A stretch of DNA of 64,000 nucleotides from the NCBI GenBank assembly GCA_900768805.1, contig CAAGEF010000115.1, forward strand, positions 1 to 64,000. The letters are read 5' to 3'. Below are positions 28,471-38,250 of the stretch, piece after piece (the stretch's first letter is position 1; every line of letters starts with the position of its first letter). The position numbers and the translations under genes were made by a program. The notes below the pieces were generated by a model. That model searched no databases, was not told where the DNA came from, and saw only the letters and a list, made by a program, of their open reading frames with translations. Source of the DNA: Clostridia bacterium (GTDB lineage Bacteria > Bacillota > Clostridia > TANB77 > CAG-508).

Positions 28471-28525
28471 ATTAAAAACTCATAAACTAAGGACTAACCG
28501 CTTGCTTAACGGTAGCACTTTTTAT
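28434..28525 (-). ncRNA. Antisense antitoxin RNA A
   Basis: Consensus-like promoter on the minus strand: TTGACG (28555-28560)-N17-TATAAT (28532-28537), predicted start near 28525, end at the shared terminator. Its 5' region reads GTGCTACC...GCGGTTAGTCCTT, the same words as the 5' end of toxin mRNA A (from about 28237), so the two RNAs carry direct repeats like DRa/DRb of the pAD1 par locus. Confidence 0.7.
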
Positions 28526-28696
28526 GACTTTATTATAATCTAAATAATATAAAACGTCAATATATTATTATTTTTTCTTCGCTGGACTTATGTACCATAA
28601 TTTGTTAATATTATATAGTGCTATCTAAAGCGGTAGGCGGTTAACCCTCACTCAGAGGGATTATTGTCTGTCCCTCTATGAAAAGGAGGGATGAAT

Positions 28697-28786
28697 ATGG
28701 TTACATATGATAACTTGATACAATTTTGTATTCTAATCGTAGCAATCATTAGTCTCGTTTACGAGATTTTTCGCAATAAAAAATAA
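28697..28786 (+). CDS. Type I toxin B, Hol-Tox-like membrane peptide
   Basis: A 29-residue peptide with one transmembrane helix (LIQFCILIVAIISLVYEIF) and the basic tail RNKK. Promoter TGGACT (28583-28588)-N17-TAATAT (28606-28611). The site GGAGGG pairs with an upstream TCCCTC across eight bases, hiding it. An in-frame ATG two codons upstream (28691) is too close to the site, so 28697 is preferred. It shares the LIQFCILIVAII core with toxin C, so B and C are recent duplicates. Confidence 0.75.
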   Translation: MVTYDNLIQFCILIVAIISLVYEIFRNKK

Positions 28787-28820
28787 TCGCCCACAGTCTG
28801 ACAAACTAAGCGATTATTTT
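28780..28820. terminator. Bidirectional terminator B
   Basis: Perfect 11-bp stem AAAATAATCGC/GCGATTATTTT, A- and T-rich on both outer sides. Confidence 0.75.
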
Positions 28821-28873
28821 TAATCAAAAAGTTATAAGGGCTAACCACTTGCTATATGGATAGCACTTTTTAT
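28780..28873 (-). ncRNA. Antisense antitoxin RNA B
   Basis: Promoter TTGACG (28903-28908)-N17-TATAAT (28880-28885), start near 28873. The 5' segment GTGCTATCC...GTGGTTAGCCCT repeats that of toxin mRNA B (GTGCTATC...GCGGTTAACCCT). Convergent with the toxin mRNA over a shared terminator. Confidence 0.7.
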
Positions 28874-29081
28874 AAGTCTATTATATTCTTTCTATCACAA
28901 ATCGTCAATATCATTTTAATTCCAACTGGACATATTTTACATAACTTGTTATTATTATACCATGAGGTTATGCTACACAACGGTAGACGGTTGCTTTCGC
29001 TAGAATATATTTTATTATTCTAAGAACTTCCATTTTGAAAGGAGGTTTTAGCATGGAAAATATACTAAGGAGAAAGCTTTT

Positions 29082-29162
29082 ATGTATGTGACATGGACTG
29101 ATTTGATTCAGTTCTGCATATTAATAGTTGCAATAATTGCGCTATTTAGACATAAAAAATAA
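29082..29162 (+). CDS. Type I toxin C, Hol-Tox-like membrane peptide
   Basis: A 26-residue peptide, the shortest of the three, with the LIQFCILIVAII helix and a basic FRHKK end. Promoter TGGACA (28927-28932)-N17-TATTAT (28950-28955). A 12-codon leader ORF (MENILRRKL start, from 29053) has the strong site AAAGGAGG and its TGA overlaps the toxin start codon region (ATGTATGTGA). An AACTTCC upstream can pair with GGAGGTT and hide the leader's site, so toxin translation may depend on leader translation. Confidence 0.75.
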   Translation: MYVTWTDLIQFCILIVAIIALFRHKK

Positions 29163-29197
29163 CCGCCCTCTGTCTAGCAAACTTGGCGGTTATTTTT
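29155..29197. terminator. Bidirectional terminator C
   Basis: Perfect 13-bp stem AAAAATAACCGCC/GGCGGTTATTTTT, the longest of the three. Confidence 0.8.
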
Positions 29198-29240
29198 AAC
29201 GTAACTGTCAACTAGGCAACCGTTTATCGGTATAACCTCT
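29155..29240 (-). ncRNA. Antisense antitoxin RNA C
   Basis: Promoter TTGACG (29270-29275)-N17-TATAAT (29247-29252), start near 29240. Its 5' end GAGGTTAT...ACGGTTGC matches that of toxin mRNA C (GAGGTTATGC...GACGGTTGC) and differs from loci A and B, so pairing should be locus-specific. Confidence 0.7.
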
Positions 29241-29763
29241 ATTCACATTATATTACATTTAAAAAATTACGTCAACATTTATTATTGATTCTGCCATAAT
29301 TTATTATTATTCAAAAATGAATAAAATTTCTATTTTGTTCCTATCTTCCACACCATGAAAATACGATAGGAGAGTATTTATATTTTACTGTCATGTCAGT
29401 TTTAATGCATTAAAAGTATACAAATATATGTATAACTATTAGAGCAGTATCATAACTCATTACAAATTATGACTTACTTCTAACTTATAGTCAGTTAATG
29501 CTCCGACTCGTTTCGAGCGCATCTTAGAGAAGCATCGTTTCATATAACTTCTCCCCAGGGTTGTCGCTTCTGTGAGGGCTTTTCATTAATATTATTTTAT
29601 TAATGAACTATCCCTGCGGATTGTTTCCTTTCCCGCATATTGCCTGTGTACGTTTAACTTATTGTATTTCAATAAGCGTGATATAAAAAACTTATACATA
29701 AACTTATATGTATAATAAGGTCTTATCACCGACGGCATATTCTTTTGAGAAGAGGACGTATTT

Positions 29764-30549
29764 ACCTCGTCTACCGTCACCTTTTAAACTCTTAAAGATT
29801 CCAAATATTCCACTACCACCAATTAGAGCAGTATTTAATACACCTATATTATTAACAACATCTAAAATACTTTTAGCAAAATCAATAAAGAAATTAATAA
29901 TTTCACGATTATCATTTCCAACCCATAATTGTTCCCATGCATTTTTTAAAGAATTTATATGTGCTTCAATTGTTTCCAATTGCTTTTCTAATTCTTCTTG
30001 TGCTGAACCTTCTGAATCTAATGCTGATTCATACACTGATTTTAACAATTCAGGTTGTTGAAGAATAGCTGCTGCAACGTTTGAACGATTTTTACCTGCT
30101 AAAACTTCTAGAAGTGCTTGTCCACGATTCGTTCCAGCTTTTTTATCAGTTTCTAATATTTCTTGATATACTTCGCTAATACTTCTTAATATTTCATAAG
30201 TTGATTTATAATTACCATTATCATTTAAAATACTTACACCTTTAAAATCATTAGACTCAACAGCAGTAAAATTACGAACTGTTTGATCAAGTTTGGATTT
30301 AGTTTGTACTACAAAATCATCAACATCTTCACCTAAACTTGCTAACTCATCTTTTGCTTCTTCTGTGCCAAGAATACGAAGAGAAATCATTTTTAATCCT
30401 GTACCCACAGATTCAGCGTCTTGTAAAACTGAATTTCCTGCTGTTACAAGTGCCGCAGCTTCATAAATATTATTACCAGCTACTTTTAAAGTTGCAGCCG
30501 ATCTTTGTAAAGCACTTGCTAATTCATCGGTCGAAATTGCATAATTATT
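29764..30549 (-). CDS. Tape measure protein, exon 2 (residues about 1497-1758)
   Basis: A 262-codon exon encoding the most conserved part of Firmicutes tape measure proteins: NNYAISTDELASALQRSAATL, then RILGTEEAKDELASLGED and VLAGKNRSNVAAAILQQPELL, ending near the hydrophobic IGGSGIFGIF. It has no start codon of its own in register with the conserved sequence. The frame upstream of 30549 is intron sequence. Joining GGT at 32327 to AAT at 30549 recreates NEVG-NNYAIST and leaves a 5' U and terminal G as group I introns require. Confidence 0.85.
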
Positions 30550-30781
30550 CAATCTGTTACTTTCAGTCTTTTGACTTACTGACCTATTAAATAGGCGATA
30601 TGTCATTTCTGGCATATTCTCACATTTCATAAAAAGATTATATTGTGAGTTCAGACTGTATATTACAACCTCTTGTCTTCTAATTAAATAGAAGAGTAGG
30701 TTGGATAACTTCACTATATATGTTACCATATAAAGCCCGCAGTCGTTACGGATAATGTAATATTATTATTTTGGATGGGGA

Positions 30782-31969
30782 TTATCCTACTTTCTTTTTT
30801 ATTAAATGTCTATATTCACTAATTTCCATATCTTGATATGGAATTAATAATTCTTTACCTAAAAATAAACTACCTTCTTTATAATTCCAATTAAAAGAAT
30901 GATAGTTTTCTAAAAAACCATTATTTTTAATATATTTTAATATTAAAGCTTCACATAAATCAGGAAATTCATTTATATCTTTTTCCCATAAATATATTAA
31001 TATTTTCATGTGTTAAAATATAAGTCTTTTTTTGCTTATCTTTAGTTATTGTTCTACTTTGTAATTCATTTATAGAATGTTTATTTTCATTATATTTTAA
31101 TGGAGAACTATGCTAATAATCACCCATTACTTCTATAATCAGATTGAATTTTGGCGAATAATTATCAACAGCGTAATATTTTATTATGTATTCTCGTTCA
31201 AATTTTATATTATTTTTATTTAATATATCATTTACTTTTAATTGTATGCCAGTTTCTAATCTATTTGCTTTTCTAGAATTTTTTAGAATATTTATTCTAG
31301 CTTTTTCTTTTTGTTCTTCCGTAAATATGTAATTATGCATTATAGATTTTTCACCTACATAATATTTACTGCGATATTTCCAATAACATTCTTGACTGCA
31401 AAAATTATGACTATCTCCATATGTATTTTTCTTATTATAATCATATGGTATTATTTTTATATTTTTCCACAATTAGTACATGTTGTCTCTATACGATTAT
31501 AAAATTGACTATTTTCACCATGTCCTATTTTATTGGTTTTATCATTCCAATAACATTCTAAACTACAATATAAATATTTATGTATTTTATATACATTAGG
31601 TGGATTTATTACTTCTTTTCCACAATGTTCACATTTTGTCTTTACTAAGCACTTCTTATTACCAATTTTCAAAGTACAAAATAAATTTACAGTATCTTCT
31701 AATGAACGATTTATTTTATTAGCTAAATTATTAATATAAATTGATTCCTCATATAATAAAAAATATAATGTTATTAAGATTTCACTTTCCGAAAAACCTT
31801 CTACTTTTGGTATACCATTGTGGCGTTTTATCCATTCACATACATTACATTTAGTTATATCTCCATTTTTATATACTTTTTTATAATACATATGCATTTT
31901 TGGAACTTTGTGTCCACAAGTTTTACAATATAATAAACCTCTATAATTTTCAAATTCTTCTTTTGTCAT
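30782..31969 (-). pseudogene. Decayed Zn-finger, Vsr-like (EDxHD-type) homing endonuclease
   Basis: Three collinear fragments make one gene. The first (31969-31457) has two zinc-finger modules (CKTCG and CEHCGK...YCSLECYWND). A frameshift after CTNCGK near 31460 moves to the second fragment (31472-31113; FCSQECYWKY, then ETGIQLKVNDIL, NNIKFEREY and a GDY motif). There a TAG (31113-31115) stands where Vsr-like nucleases have Trp (GDYWH). A second frameshift near 30990 leads to LIYLWEKDINE. With one nonsense codon and two frameshifts the endonuclease is very probably dead, so the intron should no longer home on its own. Assembly error could explain a frameshift in an A-run but not the whole set. 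Confidence 0.65.
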
Positions 31970-31993
31970 AATAACATCTCCTGAAATTTATAA

Positions 31994-32167
31994 TTATCTT
32001 GTTTTTTGTCTCATATAAAAATAAAAATCCAATGCTTCATGCAATTCATTGGATTCTTCAAATAACCAATATTCATTTGTGTTTTCTAAAATACTTTCTC
32101 TTTCAAAACCAAGAGAATATAAATATTTAGACAATCTTTTATTTTTTATTTTATATTTATTGTTCAT
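31994..32167 (-). CDS. Small intron-encoded protein, unknown
   Basis: A 57-residue basic protein (RLSKYLYSLGF, then YWLFEESNELHEALDFY) starting at ATG 32167 with GGGGAAA upstream. The shape 'residues, aromatic pair, then EES-ELxxAL' is seen in small phage proteins that sense or bind peptides or DNA (DUF5659-like), but no assignment is made. It precedes the decayed endonuclease within intron 1. Confidence 0.5.
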   Translation of the reverse strand: MNNKYKIKNKRLSKYLYSLGFERESILENTNEYWLFEESNELHEALDFYFYMRQKTR

Positions 32168-32326
32168 ACTAATATTTCCCCATATTTAGTATTAATAATT
32201 ATATAATATTACATTCTTTCCTCGGTTTTACCCATCTCTGGCTTTTAACCGATATAGTTATCTACTAGGATATTAATAATGATTAAAAATATCCCCATAC
32301 ATTACTGTATGTTTAGGCATAATTTT

Positions 32327-35300
32327 ACCTACTTCATTTAAAACGTCATTAATTTGCGATTTTTCTAAATCGTTATAAGCAGAACTCATTGCAACTAAAG
32401 CATCAGTAGCTTCATTTATACTTTCAAATTCAGATACTTGAAATAAAGTATTTGCATCTTGTGCTGATTTTTTAGCATCGTTTAATGATTCTCCAAGTCG
32501 CATAAAATCAGCCGTACTACTTTGTATTGTACTAGCAGTAGTTCCTACACTATTTGCTAATTCAAAGCTTTCTTTTTGAAAATTTTTCAAAGTTTGAATA
32601 CTATATTCACTTACTTTATTCATTTCAGCAAGATTATTGTCATATTCTTTAATAATTTCAAAAACTTCTCGGCCATATCTTATTATATCATACATACTAA
32701 GATACATAGATATAAAACTAGTAGTAATACTTTTAGTCCTTTTAGCTATAGAAGTAAAGAAAGAATCACCAGTTTTACCGGATTTTTGAAGCTGATAATT
32801 AAGATCAGCAAGTTCTTCATTTAATTCTCTAAATTGCTTTTCTGTACCTTTAGTATCAATTAACAATTGATATTTTTTTTCTAATGCATAAAATAATTGT
32901 TTTAAACTAGAAGGCATAGCAGTATTGTCAGCAAGAGTCTTACGAATCTTTGACATTGTATCTCTAATTTCTTCTGGTTTTGCTAACTGGAATGCAAAAT
33001 TCTTAGTTTGTGAATTGACTTCATTATATAATTTATCAATTTCTTGTTCTAATTTTTTTACATAATTTAGTTTTGTTTCATCAATATTTATTAAATCATA
33101 ACTTTGCAATTCTTTGATTTTTGATTCTAATAAATCCATTTTTTCATAATATGCGTCAACATATTTGAAATCTTTTTTATTAGTGTAAAGTCTTTCATAT
33201 TTTTTATACATATTATTTGCATAATTTTTTACAGATTGCTCATAAGCTTTAGATTCACCATTTTGGAAAACTTGTCTTATACTTTCTAACTCTGCTTTAA
33301 TATTAGAATTACCTAAATTTACAGTAGCATATTTTCCCTTCGCCAAATAAGCTTCTTCCCATTCCTTTTCAAGCTGTTCAAGCAAAATTTTTTCTTGAGG
33401 AATTAAAGAATCTTCATTACTTTTTAATATATAATAATCTTTTGACTGTTTAAGAAGTGTTTTATAAGCTTTTATAGCATCTTGGTTATGCTCAGTAGCA
33501 GTTAAATCTTTATAAGAGCCAAGATTCATCTGTACTTCTTCTTGTTTAGCAGTATATTCTTTTTGTGTTTGTAATTGTTTTTCAGTTAAAACAGTAGTAG
33601 TTTTTAAAACTTGATTATATTTTTCTCTATTATTAATAAGTTCTTGAAGATTTTTTGTCTCTTGAGGTGTTAACGAGGTGAATTGAGATTTTGCCTGTAA
33701 TTCTTGATAAGACTTTTCAGTTTTTATTAAACCTTTATAAGCTTCAGAAATTTCATCAATTTTCTTTGTAGAATTATTAGTAGAAATTTCAGCGTTTCTC
33801 TTAGAATCATTTTTGCTTGCTATAATATTGTCAATTTTTTCTTGATACTTATTTTTTATAGCAAATAACTCATTACTTTGCTTTTGTCTATCAATAATAT
33901 CCTGATAAACTTCCAATTCTTTTTTAGAAGCATTATAATTATTAATATGCTGTTTTTCTTGAGCTTTTAAAGTTGCAATTTCTTCTGAATTTTTTTGAGG
34001 ATCTAATTTTGAAATAGCAAGTTTTATTTGACAAATCTTTTCATATTCTTCTTTTTGCTTTTTTAGAAGATTAGTAGAAATTTCAGCGTTTTCTTTTTGT
34101 TTCCTTTTAGCATTTTCAGCATAAGCTTCTTGTTCAGCAAGTTTAATACTTTCTTTTAAAGAAGCATTATAAGCTTCTCTTCTAGCTTCATATTCAGCAA
34201 TTAACCGTAGTTCATATTCTTGATTTCGATTATCATTAACTAATCCTTTTTCATTACGATATTCTTTTTCATCGCTAATTAACTCTTCATAGGAAGCAAT
34301 CAACATGTTATTATATGCTATATCTTCTTTTTGAGTTTTAGAATTAGTTTCTTTAGCTTTAGCATTTTTTTCTTTTAAAGAATAAATTTCTGAGATATAT
34401 TTTTTTTCAATATTATAAGATTCTTTAGTTAATTTATCTTTTTCTCTTTTTTCTTCATTAGCAAAACGTTTGGCCTGTTCAGAACGTTCCTTTGCCATTT
34501 TTTTCTCAATATCTTCATAGCGAGTGGAATCTATATGACTTGAGAAAGAAGTATTATTTTTTAAATCATAATTAGTAGTCCAAGTAGTATTTTTTAATAA
34601 ACCATCTAATTCCTGTTGTTCTTTTAAAACAGTTTTTACTAAATTATCTTGACTATCATAAAATTCCGTTATTTCTTTTATTGTAGACCCTTGTGCAGTT
34701 AAGTCAGATTCTAATTGTGCTGTTGCTTTTTCTAAAGATTCTGTTCTAGCAATAAGTTGAGCAGTAGTCATACTATTATCTGCTTTTGTAACATTACGAG
34801 TTTTATGCTTTATTGCTTCTTTAGGGTCATCACTAATATTAGTAGCTGCTTCAGCAATTTTTCCACGATTTATTTCAACATTAGGTACTTTGATTTTATT
34901 ATTTAAATCTATTCCAGAAAATTTTGCGATATTATCTAATTGTTCTTTAATTATTTTTAAAGCAGAAATCAATTTACCAAGATAATGTGTTTCATTAGGA
35001 ATAATTTTAGTAACATTAGCTTCTTCATTCTTAAATGCTTCTGTTTTTTCATTGACAGCATTAGTTATAGAGTCAACAGACTGTTTTATGGCTTCAAGTC
35101 CCTTAACTTCATTACCTGTATCAGTAGTTTTACCATTTAGGACTTCATCAACTGTTAATCCTTTTTCAATAAAAGAAGAAATTTCTTTAAGCTGATTTAT
35201 GACTTCTGTTAAATCTGTTTTACCAAACAAATCTTTTAATGGATCAGAATTAGAAGCAGTTTTTAATTCATTAAAGGCTTTTGTAACTTGTCCCATTGCT

Positions 35301-36814
35301 GCGGAAGCAGAAGTCCAATATTTTTTATCAATACTATTATATAAGACATCTTTTCCGTTATATTGAAGTTTAGCTTCTTTTCGCATATTTTCAATAAACT
35401 TTTGATATGCCTTTAATTTACCCATCATAGTATCATATTGATTAATATCAAAATCAAAAAAGTTTGTATTAATCATAGAACCGCCAGCACCTGAAAGTTT
35501 TAATTCATCAAACAATTTTTGATATGCTTGTAATGCTAAAGAAATTTTAGATTGTATTTTTGCTTCAATTTCTTTATTCGAACCAACTTCAATATTCATA
35601 TTTAAATTAATACCTTTAAGACTATTACTTAAATCTGAAATAGCAGTATTAATTTTATCAATCGTATTTATAATTGGAGTAAGAGAATCATTAGTATTTC
35701 CGACTTCCACAAAAGCAGTTCGTATTTTTATAATTTCTTCGTGTAAATCTTTAAGAATTACTATAAGTGCATTAAGTTCTTTACCATTTTCACCGTTAGC
35801 AGTAGGAGTATAAGTATGGATAGCTTTTTGTAATTGTTCCTGAACAAATTCAATTTGATCAGTATATTTATGATAATCTTGAATACTATCTTTCATCCAT
35901 TGTGTATAGGATTCTTTATTATTACCTTTAGCTATTTCATTCTGATAATAAGTAGCACCCCATAATGCATCTTTCTGGTTTTGTTTTAATTCATCTAAGG
36001 CCTTAGAATATTTTTGAATATCTTCTAACTCATCATCCAAATCAATTTGCCAATCATAAACTTCACCTTTATTATGTTCTGCTTTTAACTTAGCTTCCAT
36101 TTCTGCTTCAGTTAAAGTTTTAAATTGCTCAGTGACTTCTTCTACTGCTTTCGCTTGAGCATCATAAGCTCCGGTAGTAGAAGTAATAGAAGTAGTAAAA
36201 GTATTTTGAATATCTATTAAACTAGTTAATGTTTCTACGGTACTTTCCAATCCTTTAAAAGGTTTCGTTATTTCTGAGAGGTCAGGATATAATTTTTGTA
36301 TATTCTTTAGTACATCAAAGATTTCTTTAAATTGACTAACATCTAAATTATAATTTTTAAAATTTGGTAATTCTCTCATTTGAGATACTAAGTCACTTAT
36401 TTCTTGACTTATTTCTGATATAGAGTTACTCTTACCAGTTAATGCTTCTAACGCATTTGCAAAAATTAAAACTTTTTTTGCAGATTTAGAATCTGCCAAA
36501 TTATTATCATTAATAATTCCAGCATTTCTTTCTTTAGCATATTGTTCCCATGCATTTTTTAATCTGTTAACTGCTTTTTCTTCAGTGGTAAAATATGAAG
36601 TCTTAGAATAATTTTTGTTTTTATTTATACATTTTTCATAAGATTCTAAAGCCTCTGTTAATCCTTCAATATCTTCTTTAGCCTTATAAATAGAAGAATC
36701 AGTTTTTATTTTTAATGTGGTTTCTGACATTGATTCAGAACCTTTTAATACTTCTCCAATTGCTTGAGCAATCTCTTTAGCAGTAGCACCACTTGTATTT
36801 ATTCGTTCAGCCAT
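32327..36814 (-). CDS. Tape measure protein, exon 1 (residues 1-1496)
   Basis: The first 1,496 residues of the tape measure protein are mostly long coiled coil (rich in K, E, Q, N), with LDxxLKNTTWTT at about 737-748 and a membrane-like segment (FISMYLSMYDIIRYG) near 1,373 just before the conserved DNLAEMNKVSEYSIQTLKNF block. The start ATG uses AGGAGG, which is also the last two Arg codons (AGG AGG) of the preceding gene. The unspliced frame runs 18 codons further into the intron to a stop at 32273. With exons 2 and 3 the protein is about 3,493 residues. At the roughly 0.15 nm per residue known for other phages this predicts a tail of several hundred nm. Confidence 0.88.
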
Positions 36815-36817
36815 ATT

Positions 36818-37342
36818 TTACCTCCTTGTCAAATATTTTTTTGTCATATTAGCCCATGTATTTAATTCCATTTCTTTTCCTTTTCCATTTATATATAAAT
36901 TCCATTTTGTAACTATATTTTCATATGGAGAAACACTTCTTGCGGCAGGGGTACTCCACCAACTAGAATATTCAGGGACAGGAGTTCTCCAATAATTTTT
37001 TCCAGGATTAGGATGATAAGGCCCGTCATCTGCTCCACCATGCCAACCTTCTTTAAACATTTTTTCGTAAATATATTCATTATCTACTCTATGATGTTTT
37101 TGCAATAATTCTTCGCCCATTTCAAAAATTAGTTGTCCATCATTAGTTACATCAAGGTTATAAGCATTATATAAATCTTTTTTTCGATGTTTATATACCA
37201 TTGGTTCATATTCTGCATAAAATCTATTTATTTCTTTCTCACAAATTTCTTTTGCTTTTTTATATTTTTGCCAAGCAATTTTCATCATTGTTTCATGAAC
37301 AAATTCATTTAAATGTTTTTTTAAATAAGTACTATCTTTCAT
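36818..37342 (-). CDS. Tail-assembly region protein, unknown
   Basis: A 174-residue basic protein with a Pro/Trp-rich C-terminal half (PNPGKNYWRTPVPEYSSWW). The start is the ATG of MKDSTYLKK, with GAAGGA upstream, 13 codons inside the longest frame. It lies between the tail-chaperone-like gene and the tape measure gene, the slot of tail assembly or minor tail proteins. No family recognised. Confidence 0.55.
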   Translation of the reverse strand: MKDSTYLKKHLNEFVHETMMKIAWQKYKKAKEICEKEINRFYAEYEPMVYKHRKKDLYNAYNLDVTNDGQLIFEMGEELLQKHHRVDNEYIYEKMFKEGWHGGADDGPYHPNPGKNYWRTPVPEYSSWWSTPAARSVSPYENIVTKWNLYINGKGKEMELNTWANMTKKYLTRR

Positions 37343-37406
37343 AATAATCCTTCTATAAAAACAGCCTTTAGACTTTGACATCTAAAGACTATAAACTAAT
37401 TTATAT

Positions 37407-37982
37407 TTATTTTTTCAAAAAATTTGATATAATTTCCATGACTTCTTCTATTTTGGTTTCATCATTTAGTATTTCAGCTAATTTTTCCATTCCAACACCA
37501 GCATATACTCCTAATTTTCTTGAAGCAAATTCAATTAACTGTGTAATATATGCTTCTGTTGAATCATTTTTAATATGCCATGTGTCTAATACTTCTTTTT
37601 GCACAGTAATTAACTCTTCAATGTCTGATCCAATAGCTGATATAATAGTATCTAATGCTCCTGTTGATTTTAATTCATCATAAGCTTCCCATGATAAAGG
37701 TTTTCCTTCCTCATTTTTTTCAATTTCTATATCTGTATAAATAGATAAAATTGCCATAATAAAATTTAATTTATTAATTGTCATATCTATATATTTTGTT
37801 TTACTTTCGACTACAGATTTTTCACACATAAGAGTTAAAACTTCTTTTTTTATAAGTAATGGAGCATAAGTCTTTGTTATATGACTTACAACATATTTAT
37901 TAATTAATTCAGGACTTGTTAATTTTTTATATCCTTTTACAAATTCTTTTACAGTTATTTTTTTAGTAGATTTATTACTCAT
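37407..37982 (-). CDS. Probable tail assembly chaperone
   Basis: A 191-residue mainly helical protein. Size, helical content and position just upstream of the tape measure gene fit a tail assembly chaperone, which coats the tape measure protein before the tube assembles. The C-terminal codons contain a TTTTTTG-type slippery run, but a -1 shift would add only about six residues before a stop, so no frameshifted longer form is predicted. Identification is by position. Confidence 0.5.
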   Translation of the reverse strand: MSNKSTKKITVKEFVKGYKKLTSPELINKYVVSHITKTYAPLLIKKEVLTLMCEKSVVESKTKYIDMTINKLNFIMAILSIYTDIEIEKNEEGKPLSWEAYDELKSTGALDTIISAIGSDIEELITVQKEVLDTWHIKNDSTEAYITQLIEFASRKLGVYAGVGMEKLAEILNDETKIEEVMEIISNFLKK

Positions 37983-38014
37983 TCTTATTTTCTCCTTTTC
38001 ATTCCTTTTTTATT

Positions 38015-38215
38015 TTAATAAGCTTTAGGAACGTTTAATAATAAACATTCTTCACATAATTCTTGTCCTTCATATTCATAAAGTTCTTTAGAATTAACTT
38101 CTTCTTTACAGCAATCGCAGTAATAGTGTATAGATTCTTTTAATCCACAATATATTCCTAAACAGGGATAACCTTCTGTATCACAATCGCAGCAATCATT
38201 TTCAATTTTTTTCAT
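38015..38215 (-). CDS. Small cysteine-rich zinc-binding protein
   Basis: A 66-residue protein with about ten cysteines in CCDCD, CDCC and CEEC arrangements, consistent with two zinc knuckles. It follows the RusA gene. Function unknown. Confidence 0.55.
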   Translation of the reverse strand: MKKIENDCCDCDTEGYPCLGIYCGLKESIHYYCDCCKEEVNSKELYEYEGQELCEECLLLNVPKAY

Positions 38216-38250
38216 GTTTTTTACCTCAAATAGTGAACCAAATCACCATT

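Larger units (their letters stand above)
27752..29763 (-). mobile_element. Group I-like intron 2 of the tape measure gene, with plus-strand cargo
   Basis: The tape measure frame stops at 29704 and resumes at 27751. The 5' part of the interruption (about 29400-29760) carries group I hallmarks on the minus strand: a P1-like hairpin beside the splice site (GACGAGG with CCTCTTC), and a P4-like pair GCGGGAA/TCCGC at 29611-29637. The rest holds no endonuclease. Instead it carries a promoter, a zinc-ribbon gene and three toxin-antitoxin loci, all on the opposite strand. Alternative 5' ends at 29773 or 29779 are also in phase. Group I class is inferred from short motifs; the 3' core elements (P7, P9) were not resolved. 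Confidence 0.65.
30550..32326 (-). mobile_element. Group I-like intron 1 of the tape measure gene
   Basis: 1,777 bases interrupt the tape measure frame between NEVG and NNYAIST. Near the 3' end (30600-30780) the minus strand shows elements that fit a group I core, such as AATCCGTAACGACTGCGGGC and CAGTCTGAACTC. It encodes a 57-residue protein and a broken Zn-finger/Vsr-like endonuclease gene. Class is inferred from motifs and the U/G boundary rule. Confidence 0.65.

Noticed and set aside
31113..31115. TAG inside the intron 1 endonuclease might mean TAG is recoded to an amino acid, as in some gut phages.
   Set aside because: TAG is used as the real stop of the tape measure gene (22544-22546), the TAG replaces Trp rather than Gln, and two frameshifts occur in the same gene. 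Mutation is the simpler explanation.
37407..37440. Programmed -1 frameshift in the tail chaperone gene (TTTTTTG near its end).
   Set aside because: A shifted frame ends after about six codons, so no fused longer chaperone results.
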